From: Actinernus sp. WN-2022
Taxonomy: Eukaryota > Cnidaria > Anthozoa > Actiniaria > Actinernidae
Direction: 5' to 3'
DNA: 64,000 nucleotides
Assembly (NCBI GenBank): GCA_030867875.1
Contig: JAOWCC010000924.1
Location: 51,456-115,455 of the forward strand
The notes beneath the pieces are model-generated. The model had not been told where the DNA came from. It did not search any database and was given only the letters and a program-made list of their open reading frames with translations. The position numbers and the translations under genes are program-made. Within the stretch, counting starts at the first letter, position 1; every line of letters starts with the position of its first letter. Positions 41,800-53,700 of this stretch are shown here, piece by piece.

Positions 41800-44700
41800 T
41801 CATTGAGGCTCCATCCTTGTTTTTCTTCCGTAACTCAACTCGGCGCCTCCAGACAGCAACAGATCTACTCCAGTAGTGAAGGTTGCATCAGCAGCCAGGT
41901 ACAGACAGGCTTGACCCGACTCCACCAACGTCCCCATACGACCAAGCAGCTGATGAAGAAAGCAAAGGCTATCAGAGTAATTTAAACTGATCGATAAAGC
42001 GCATAATAATCAATGAACATGTTGAGTAACAGTGCTAGTGACACCAACATTAGACTGCCATCTACTGTCAATATCCACTGATATGTTGGTATGCATCAGA
42101 AGTGTGAACCAATCACACTATGAACATCATTTAGACAAACATTCTGCGTCGGCAGAGCGAAACGTCAGCTGCTACTAGCTCCCCGCGGAGGTTAGCATAC
42201 CTTAACCGATTTTCAGTTGATTATGCCAGTCAACTGGCGAACATGACAGAACAGAAACACACACCAACGTGCATTTCGGTACTGGAATATACATAACACA
42301 TATTACTCAAGTGGCTGTATCTGTGCTACACACACCTGTGCCTCGTCGCCATCTCGTTTCGTCTTGTCATAATCTGATGTCCCTTTGGCAAGTTCTTCCC
42401 ACATGGGAGTCCACACGTTACCCGGAGACAAACTAGCGAGAGAAGAACACATGATTTGAGAATGAAAACGCACCCATCACATCGTGAGTAAATGGACTCA
42501 CTGTTCAGAAGGAAACCTGATGGAGGGTGACTCACGTTTGCTCAACAGATAAACAAACTATCCTTGGCTGCTCATAGAACTGAACAGTTGGCACAGTTGG
42601 AGGGGGAATGTCCGCTTAAAACCTCTGAATTTCTAACGCGACCTGAAACAACCATAGCCAGGTTCCGGCTTTCGGATACAAAGTTCATGAAAGACTTCAT
42701 AAGCATTTCCTCACTTATTTCAGATTCTCCATAGAGACCTGCAGCAAACAAAAAAATGTCTTTGATAACACCAAGGGCTACTGACAAGAACTGAAGCCTT
42801 TTAGGAGGATCTTTCCAATTGCTTCCCGCTGTGGTCTTTAAATTTTATTACGATAATTGCAGCCTCGACTACCCTGACATTTCTTTTCTTTTAATATAAA
42901 CATGTAATTTGTCATCTGTCTTGATTAGCCTAGTGGTTATTACAGATGACATAAGTACTTCCTTTTGCACACTTTACAATTTCTTTTTCTCTTTAAATGT
43001 TTCCATCTTAACTAGTACTTGAATAAAAGTTGTTGTTGTTATAATCGTGTCTGATGCTAGGCACTCGTTCGATTTCACCAACCATTAGCGACTGATATAT
43101 ATATTTCCAGAAGAGACTAAACAAATCTCTCACTAAGCCACTCCCTCTTCCCACTTCCTCTTCTTCTCCTCTGCTATTGATAAATATCACTTCTAAGAGA
43201 ATCCGTTCATCAATGATTAGTCGCGTAAAGACCCCTGGGAACGAGGTTGAACCGCAGGGTCACGTGACCTGAGTCCTAATCTCTCGTCACTATTCTTGTC
43301 TGAGCTTGTTTCCAGTCTCCCGAAATTTTGTTTTGTATCAGTTGACGGTTGTGTGTCACGAAATTCTGTTGTGTTCCACGAAATATTGTTGTGTTCCACG
43401 AAACTTTGTTGTGTCACGAAACTTTGTTGTGTCACGAAACTTTGTTGTGTGTCACGAAACTTTGTTTTGTCTCACGAAACTTTGTTGTGTTTTCAACCAA
43501 ATACTGAGTTGTGTTTTGCCTCTGTGGGCCACCGTACATGTTGGATGATGTTGGACGAAGTTGATTTCTATCAAATATCAGTTCAATCCAACGTCGTACA
43601 AACTCTTCTTTTGTTCTCGAGTTTCATGAACAATGTTTGATTCATTTGGACAACTTGTACAACATTGCCGTTGGATTCACGAACACGCACAAGGCTAAGC
43701 CTAGCCTTTGTGTACACTGTAAATACGTTGTTGGACTCGTTTGACTAGAGCTTAAGGTACAACATAACCTAAAAATGCATGTTATTACATGTATGTTGTT
43801 GTTATAGTTTAATGATCAAAGTTCACACACACTAGTTCAACAACATAGAGCAATTTGTACTAACTCCAGTCAGTAAATATAAGCAATATATAGGTTTAGT
43901 GAAATGTTCATCAAAAATACGGCCGGATACCTGTTGACTCGTACGTTGTATTTGGCTTCATCGACAGCGAGTGCTCGTGTCATCGAGGTGATCGCCCCCT
44001 TGGTCGTCACGTACGCCACAGCCCCAGGCTGGCCAATTTGGGCCACCAGACTCGACACATTGATGATGTTCCCTTGGGTCTTACGAATGTGAGGCAGTGA
44101 AAGCTACAAAAAGGAAAACATTCAATCATCAACTAAGACATAGCAGCACAAGGTGAAGGATGAAGTCCTTAGGGTGTGGCTGATTAACCATGACATATAT
44201 GTACACGTATAATATGTAAGTTACGTGTTTAAAGAAGCTCTGCTCGTCCGTTATGCTTTGCGAGGGTGTAGCTATTGTTGCATTGATACCTTCTGAGAGC
44301 ACTAAAATACAATTATGCTAAATGATATCGTTTTAAAGTTTCAAGCTTGGAATGTCATATGATACGAAAGTCGCTTGAGTGCATGGCCTAACGGTCGACA
44401 TAACGTCCTGTCTTACAGCCGATTTCGCTAGTCTGAATTCCAGCCGTCTCCTCTGTTTCGTTCCTCCCGAGAGAGACGTCTGAATCCAATAGCCGATAAT
44501 GCCGTCCAGTGACGTCAAGGCGGATTAACAATTTAATTTATGCAAATAAAACTGTCACGGCGGTAGTAAGAGTTCGTGGGTCACAAAATCAAAGCTATCA
44601 CTCGCCTTGAGAAACTATTTGAGATAATGCTGGCCAAAATAGAAGCCTTACCTATATATATATATATATCCATCCCATTTGCTTCTCAAGTGCCTCTTGT

Positions 44701-47700
44701 GTTGTGAAAACCTTTTCGAAGCAACAAATCGTTATATTATATTTGGAGGCAAAGTACGGTTGATCTTTGTCTTTCTGTTGACCTTTGTCTTTCTGTTGAC
44801 CTTTGTCTCGCGATCTGCTGTTCGAATCGACACAGCTACGAGATATTACCTATGTAAATGATGCAACAGAAAAGTAGAAAAACATGAAAGGATAATGGAG
44901 AATTTCCGAAGAAATACGAAGACTCTTGCGGGAAAGAACAGTTCCTTGAAGAGAGTAGCGCCATTCTTTACCACTGCGAGTGTGAACAAATAATCGATTA
45001 TCAACAATCCCGCGAACGCGACGCGATAAAATGTACATGTTTACAGGACAGTCGGCCGGTTATTGTGCAGGACACTTTCAATCAATTTCCAGATGTTTTC
45101 CTTACGAATTCAAGGTCTTTGCCAAAGACAATCACTCCACTGAAACAGTGAATCCTGCCGTCTTCTCGGCTGATAATTATTATAATTATGCGAAATTATA
45201 GAATATGAACCAATCAAAGATCACTACCAGGTTTTCTGGTAGTGACGTCACTGGACGGCATTATCGGCTATTGGATTCAGACGTCTCTCTCGGGAGGAAC
45301 GAACCAGAGGAGACGGCTGAAATTCAGGCTACGATTTCGCATGATTGGGGAGGAAATGCGGCAAGACAATAGCTATGCTGTAAACGTACAGTACTCTATA
45401 ACTTGATTGCATCATAGGATGAATAGAATGGCTCAACCATTTCAAGGTGCATAGTGGAGCTGGTAGAGTAAGTAACTCAATGAATTCAAGGATAATCTTT
45501 ATACTCAGCGGTTTGAAGAAAGATGGTGGCTTTCTCTCACACTCTGCCCAAAATTCACCGTCACTTTTTCATTAATTTCTATTTTAGTCTGCCTGAGTGT
45601 TCCTCACTAGAATTAACTCATAGTTTTCTCAGATCCATCTCACTATTATTTTTTCGTACTTAGATTAATATTGTAAATGATATAAAATTAGCATCAAAGA
45701 GTAAATAAAAGTTGTTGTTGTACATGTAGCATAATCAGATTCCTTGAGATGGTACATTAGGCTATGGCTCTTTAGTTTCCTTAATCTGAGAACACTAACA
45801 TCAAATGACATAGCCACTTTAAGTTTTCACTATTTAACTCATAGTAACATGTACTTAGCCTCCGATGCAGACGTCTTGTGTGGTTCGTTTCCCTCCCTCC
45901 CACACCAACGTCTGCGAACTCGAGTCACATTTCGTGTTCCGTGACTTACGGATTGTTTATTTTGACCAATCAAATTGCCCTATATCATTATGATGTCAAG
46001 TCAAAACAATATATTGTTTAAACGCTAAGGATCACGGTCGTGGGAGGGGGACAAAACAGCAACAATACAAAGGAAATCGCTATCAAAAGCATTTTGTAGA
46101 ACGTACTGAATAGCGGTAACAGTCACCAAATACGGTAAATATTGTGGAATAAACATTGATACAGCTGATATCTGGAAACCAGACAATTCGAAGTTAAATT
46201 TTTCTCAGCACAGCAGATTTAGTTCAAAATTCTATTGTTTATGTCGATTCTGTCTCCCTCATAAACAAGCCGTGACGTCATAATGATATAGGGCAATTGC
46301 TAGTTAGGTTTTTCCCTTAGCCCAAACATTAATTAATTACTTTGTGGACCGTGGGAACCCGAACACTTGATTGGCTGATTATTTTGACTTCCATTTTTGC
46401 ACGTGCAGCACGTGCTAGCCTGCACAAAACGCTCAGAGGTTGCCAAGTGGTAAAAAAAAAAAGGAAGATATTTCAGTGCATAAAATGTGGACTTTGGCTA
46501 TGGATTTTGAAGCTTTCGAATATCTCTAAAAGAAAGATCTTCACGTCTTTCCCGTCGCCACAAAAAAACTCTGCTTTGGTGGCAAGAATACACAGTTAGT
46601 TCAGCGACTGTAAAGGTTCGTAGGGAATCTATTCATATCGACGAGCTGCGTATTTTAATGAGCTTCCGGAAAATAAGAGCTCCTCTCTGATTGGCTGAAC
46701 AAAAAAGTGGGCACGAGTTCGCAAACGTTGGTGTGGGAGGAGGGAAACGAACCAAACAAGACGTCTGCATCGGAGGCTCACTGGCCCTAACATGTACTGG
46801 GAAGACAGTACTTAGAGTACTACAAACAAACAGTTCTTACTTTGCAGAGTAGGAAGTAGTTCACCAAGTTGAGGTTCAGTAAATCCCTAAACTCCTTAAC
46901 TGAGGTATCATCTATGCTCTTCTCTGGTGGATCTGAGTGTTAGAAAAACTAGAATCTTAATTACCGGTACTTTATAAATGCCAAAGGTTACATGAATATG
47001 CACACAGTTACATTATTTAATACCAATATAGGTAAATGGAGGGTAAGTGACTTAATGTCATAAGGGTTGGTGCAATGCCATGAGATCAGCAATCTCTCAC
47101 ACAGTCAGGTAACCATGGCAACATTGCCACATTCTACCACCGGCTCATTGAGAACTTCTAGAATATTTTTTTTATTGAGGTTTCATCAGGGCTCAGAACA
47201 ATTAAAGGCCAGTCAACGGTCAATGTCGGGCCAGAACGGGGATGTGGCCATTCAAACTTTTGTCTTGGCGGTCATGTTAACTGATCACGTTGGCTTCCCA
47301 AAAAAAAATCAAAATAACGCACAATTATTCCCAGGTGTTTCTGAGGAAGTAAACCTTTTCCTCAATCATTCTTTCTCAGTTCGTCGTCTCACACCACAGG
47401 CAGCCCAAGCTAATGAGTTTTACAACAAATAAATGGACAGCTTTATCAAAATCTGATACTGTTTAGTAGTAAAATTTTACATGTGTATATTGTGTTGTGA
47501 AGTTGTACCTCTTCATCACTGATGTGTTTATTTTTTTCAAACCCAAAATAAACACATCATCAGTGATAAAGAGGAACAACTTCACAACACATGGGCAAGA
47601 CTTCATGACTGTATTGACCATTTTAGTACTAACAGTTTCAAATTTGTGGGGGTTTCTCAGTGTAAGCATGTCCTGAAATTGTTAAAGCAAAAGTGCACTT

Positions 47701-50700
47701 GAAAACACTTGAAAACTTCGCTAAATTCCCCATTAAGTTCAGGTGTATTTAGACTCGTTCTATTAATGATTTGGGATTTAAAATGGTTAGGTTTTTTTCA
47801 AATTTGGGGGTTAGGTTTTAGAAGGTTTGTATGAAAATTCGAAAAAATGAATTATTAATATGCTTACACTGAGAAAGCGCTAAATTTGTCTAACAATTTC
47901 GATACATTCCTTGTAAAAATCATTAGCTTGTGTGCCTGTTTGTTTTCAATTGACATTATTATCTGTCAAATGTTTGCAGCAAAATATGTTGGTGTCAGTG
48001 ATTTAATCATCAATCACAGTGACCCAAACATGGTCCGTGGTGAGCAATCTTCAATGAATGCACCATTCAATGGGCAAAGGCATGGAGTTCATACCATGTA
48101 CCAATACTTCAATGTTATAATAAATTGGATAATCATCAGCTACTATTACTGCTGAGGGCTGGAGTTATTAAGTTTTCTCTTATTACCTTTCTAAACTACA
48201 GTACATTAATTTTTTGTAGTTTTAACAGTTAACATTATAATTATTTGACTGGCCAGAAAAGTGGTATGACCAAGCAAAAATTCATTTGGCCAGGCAGTTA
48301 TCTTGACTGGCAACTAAATAGCCATTTAACTTCGAGCCCTATTTCTGATCCTCACTATTTACTTTAAACTCCTATAATATTATGTGAACACCCACAGATA
48401 TACTTTTTAGATAATAAATTACTGACAAATAAACTCTTCAGTACTTACGCCATCCAGCATTGTTTATAAGGCAATCCAGCTGACCATATGTTTCTATTGT
48501 CTTGTCAACAAGATTCTAAAAAAATGCAACAGTAATTTGCACCAGTCAATTGACCAATTTAGCTTGTACATTTGTTGTCCTAATTCAGATCATGTGACAG
48601 CTCGATCTCCAGAGGATTCAGTACTTTGTTTTCCAATAAAAGAAATTCATACGTTTCCTCCTGGGATAAGGTAAAGCAATAAAACATTACTCAAGGGAAA
48701 AGTCAGGTGACCTGAATTGGGACAACAAATGTAGAAGCTAAATTGGTCGATTGAAACCACAGCCTTTTATTAGTGAACTAAGAAAAATAAAGCAGCACAA
48801 GCAAGTTATTTAAATTTAAATGACAACAAAGGAAAATATACCTTTTTTGTTATGGACCTTTTTTGTTATGAGGATTAATGCCTTAAAATCTGTGGCAATC
48901 AAGTTTAACCTGGAATTGTTACAAATAACAGAAGTAGGGTTTCTTGATATAACAGTAAGATTACATTAGAACATTGATATTGTCCCTACTATTCATATAC
49001 ATGTATGAAGTTTTGTATCCGTTTTACCACTCTTACCTTGGGCATGGCCAATATCTCACTCAGCTTACTTTTTTGAATAGTTCCGAGTTCTTACTCTTAA
49101 CCCTTTCACCACTGGAAGTGTTTGGGCTGAATTGGTGAAATGCAGAGTGCTAACTCAACCCTCCCCCCTCAGTTCCAGTTTGGCTTGCCCGGGGTAGTTA
49201 AATACTGCTGACTTTTTAAACCAAGGGCTCAAACTTTCCCCATGATGCCATTCGGCAGAATTCTACGGACTCGTCGGCGGTAAGTATGCTTTCTTCTGTA
49301 GGATTTCCAATGAAATGTGCTCTAATTTTGGACAAATAAGCCACTGTAAGAGAGCTAGAGGGCATCATTAAGTCTGATGACGGCTGAAAAGTACTTGGTT
49401 TGCTTTTAGTAGGCCTTGTGATGGGTTTCACAGGATTTTTCTGTTGTGTTTGTGCTTTGAGACACATGAAATAATTCTTCACTGAAACCCTTGAAATTCT
49501 GCAGTTGGTTGTCTTTTCCCCCTGCTCAACCTATTAGGATGTGTTTTTTCACTTTAAAGCAACGGCTTGAGTCCAAATCACCGCTCTTGGTTGTAGGGGT
49601 AAAAGACTTATAAAAAAATCCTACAGGAGGCCCAGAGGGGGGGTCCCCTTGTGAATTTTTTTTTGATTACCCAGCATGCAATTGGAGTTGGGAGCAGGAA
49701 AACATGGTGGAGAGAAGTGCAGCATTAAGAATAGCACGCTTCACAGTCGTTTGGTGGATTTTATGCAAACAAACCTGCTGGTTGGAAAGATTAAACAAGG
49801 TACTATAACGACTGAGTGGTTATTTTGTGTTTGCTTTTGATTTCAAGTGCGAATGGGAAGGTTTTCTTGAGCCGATTTTCAGCTCCTCAAAATTCGCGAA
49901 AATCGAAGAAACGAACAGCGATCTCCAAAACAAATGCGTTTTTCTCCAAAGTGGGAGAGGCAAGCGATCCCTGTTATAGCTCTGACTTTGAAGTTATTCA
50001 TCCCTTGAAATAGTATCGCAACATCGTATCTCCAGCATGTCTAGATTTGATGCAATAATTTTTCCCAGGTACATGCTTCATATTGGCCGCTTTTGAGGCC
50101 TGTAGTGGTGAAAGGGTTAAATGATATGGCTTTTCTTTTAAAATATTTGTCAATTTGGCTAAATACAAGTTCTCATGTGGAATATATTACCTTGTAGCTA
50201 TTGGCCCAGTTTTGTTTTCAAGGTTCAATTCAATTGGAAGTGCCTTTACGTGTAAGTGTTCATGATTAATTTTAATTAATACTACAATACTAAATTATAT
50301 AAATTATGTACAAGGAATAAATTCATGCATGCCTTGGAAGAGAGGAAGAGGATGGAAACTCACAGTTTTATTCGAACGAGCTGACAGCACTTACTGAGAT
50401 ACATTCATGTATAAGTTTGTAGCCACGGTGTAGTGTGTGGGGGTGCATGGGTGGCAGTCATGGTGTAGTGTGTGGGGATGCATGGGTGGCAGTCACAGTG
50501 GAGTATGTGGGGGGGGGGGGGGGGGGTGGGGTGGCGTCCATGGTGTAGTGTGTGGGGGTGGCAGTCACAGTGTAGTGTGTGGGGGTGGGGTGGCAGTCAC
50601 AGTGTAGTGTGTGGGGGGTGGGGTGGCAGTCACGGAATATTAAACATGTGGGATTTAATTAATACCAATATATTCAAAATGAGAATTTTATCTATTATTT

Positions 50701-53700
50701 ACAAATGAATGAAATACCTTGAGATCATCTTCTTCTGTGACATCACACCGAATGAACTTGCCCTTGCCAGGGCCACTAGCATTTAATTCTGACTCTAACT
50801 TAACACCTGCATCAACTGGGCACCAAAAACAGATTATTGTGAGTTAATATAATTTATGTAACTTACAATTTATACACATGCTATTTACATTGCTGCAAAA
50901 GTATATATGATTGAATATGTGTTGGGGGCAATTTTCATTCTGCTGTTGCATTTTTGGATTTATTTGGTTTAAAAATTATAACAGTAGCCAAATGATTAGG
51001 CTCGGTATCAGCCGTTGGGGGTGTCGTTTCTCCAAACCCTCCCCTCACTAACGGCTGGACGCACGGTCAACACACCGTGTCCGTGACATCAGCTGATTAA
51101 TATTCAATATTATTCAATTTGCGTGAGCTGTTTAGTACCCTTTCATGACTGTAGTGTACATGTAGGCTCTAAACTTTCAAAACACACTGGAACCCTAAAC
51201 TAAAACTCCAAGTGTGAAATGAATTCTCAAGAACAAATGCCATTTAAAATTATTGAGAAACTAGGCTGCATTATTTGTTACTCTGTAATATTAGTGCCGC
51301 TCAAGACACCTCGCTGACAGAAATTAAAAGCTGAAATACGGGGATAAAGTTAAAGTTCAGATATTATCTCGGAACTATTCTGAGCTAGAGTCGAGTATTC
51401 CCACTCAGTACTTGTGTAGAGTATGTTTTGGAGACCTTAAAAAATGCAAAACTTAGTAGTAACATAGGACTTAAAGAATTGTAAAACTCGTTTGATGCAA
51501 AACTGCAGCTGTTCTCTTTCTAGAAAACCTCTGGGACCAGGGTATGCTTCCTTGTGTGAATCCTTGAATTATTCGAAAGCAAACTTTTCCAAAGCAAATT
51601 TAAACACATTTTGGAACAGCAATCCAAAGCTTCTGGTCCGGTTTTGAAAAGTTTACAATATACATTATGCAAATACATTCAGCTACAGGATTTTAGTGGC
51701 AAGTTTTTGATTGGCTAAAAACCGACAATGCCTCAGCTCGCGTGCCCAGCCGTGAGTGGGGCTCACTGAAACCCCCACGGCTGGAAACCGAGCCTACCAA
51801 TCGATCAACACAGCTTTAGTGCACACCTATCAATCCGGGGGGGGGGGAGACTCCTCATAAAAATAGACGGGGGTGCTCAACCTATCTTTTAGGGGTTAAA
51901 ATCGTTAGCAGTGCTATCTCTTAGGGGTCTTCCAAAGGTCTGCTATCTTTTAGGGGTCTCCGAGACCCAAAATTTTTGTGGCCGAGAAAAAATAGCGCTG
52001 GATCCTCGAGCATGAGACCCCACAAGTTGAATCGGTATAATGTCTTTATAGTCTCTAATAAATCCAATTAATACCATTTTCTTGTCTTTTGGAGTGCTAT
52101 CTTTTAGGGGTAATTTTTTTGTGAGCCACGCCCATATTGCTATCTTTTAGGGGTGAATTTCATTTCTCACGTCGAGCACCCCCGTCTATTTTTATGGGGA
52201 GTCCCCCCCCCGGGCTATCAATCACCATAAATGTCAAGTCTGTAGATTCAAGAGTCTGCTCGAGAATCCAGCGGTGCTTTGTCCACATTCCTAAAGTCAC
52301 CCAGGCAAAAGAATCACTGGATACCTTTCCTGCTTTCTGAGACGTGATATACAATTCTGCCTTCTGATTGGCCATCTTTTTTTTGTGGTAAAAAGAGGGC
52401 CAATCAGAGTTGATCAGAGTCCAAGTCCAGTGTTGAAAGACAACCACCAGCCAGCAATGTCAACTACTAGACTGTATCTGAACTACTTGCACAGGGCTTG
52501 AAATAACTTACGGGTAGGTGCCGGACATGTTGTCCGGTCAAATGTAATTTTGCTCAGACACAACCCGTTTTTGGCCGGTCAAATATTGAAACAATAAAAA
52601 CTTTTACAATAGTGGCCCCACCCACATGCTCACGTCTGGTTTGAAAGTACCTTGAAACAACTAGTTTGTCACGTCACACTAGCTTGCAAATGACATTTCC
52701 TGTTGCAGACACCGTGACGCCAATTTCTGATATGCTAATTTGCGGCCGCAGCTTCATGACATCCGTGTTCTGAGAATTTAAAACTAACAGGAATTTGTCA
52801 GCCACTGCTGACTAGTCCATCTTCATTTGTCTTACGATAAAATTATCTTTTTTTTTCGGGAACATGAATAATGTCTAACGTTATTAGAAACTAGCTCAAA
52901 ATTACGTTTTCTTTTATGAAAGGTGCATGTGACCGGTCAACATGACTGGCAATCCAAGGATTTGTCCGGTCAATACACAATTCTGACCAGACATTGTCCG
53001 TTGACCGGCCGTTATTTGAAGCCCTGCTTGCATGATGCAATTTATAATTATGCACTAGCTGCCATTAAATTCCAGTTCTTCTGTCATTCATAGAGCTAGA
53101 GAAGAGATTGAACAACCGGGCCTATCATCATGGTAAAAGCTTGATTTATCGTTCTATCACTCATCTTCAACCACCCCAGGTTGACAATCTTGGCAAGGTT
53201 TTGTAAGATACTGGCAAGATCTTGGTACATTTAAGTTCTTATTAGAATTCTTGCAAGAACTTGCCAAGAACTCGCAATAATCCTGTGATTGTACTAGATC
53301 TTGACAAGATTCTCAACCTGGGGTACCAGCTCAAGAACACGCTTGGGGCTAGAGTATTAAAACTCGGCATATTGACTGGAATAGCCGAGTTGGTGTATTG
53401 TTTGGAGGCCTCAAAGTCCTGCAGCATAGCCTATTAAGTTCTTTTCTTTGGTTTTCTTAATCTCCTTCCACTGAGAGCAAAGATTTAAGAAGTGGAAGGA
53501 GATTAAGAAAACCAAAGAAAAGAAGGCTCTGCTCACAGGATAAGTCCTGGTGGGAAGCAAAAAGTAATGTGAGCTAATCTTTCCTGGTTTAAACAAACTG
53601 TCAAAGCTTAAACAGATTTCCTGTCAATCTGTCTTATATTGTCTGTTTTTTGACAGTTTTGCATGGGTTGAGATTTATAAGCTAGGTATAAGGTACCCAG

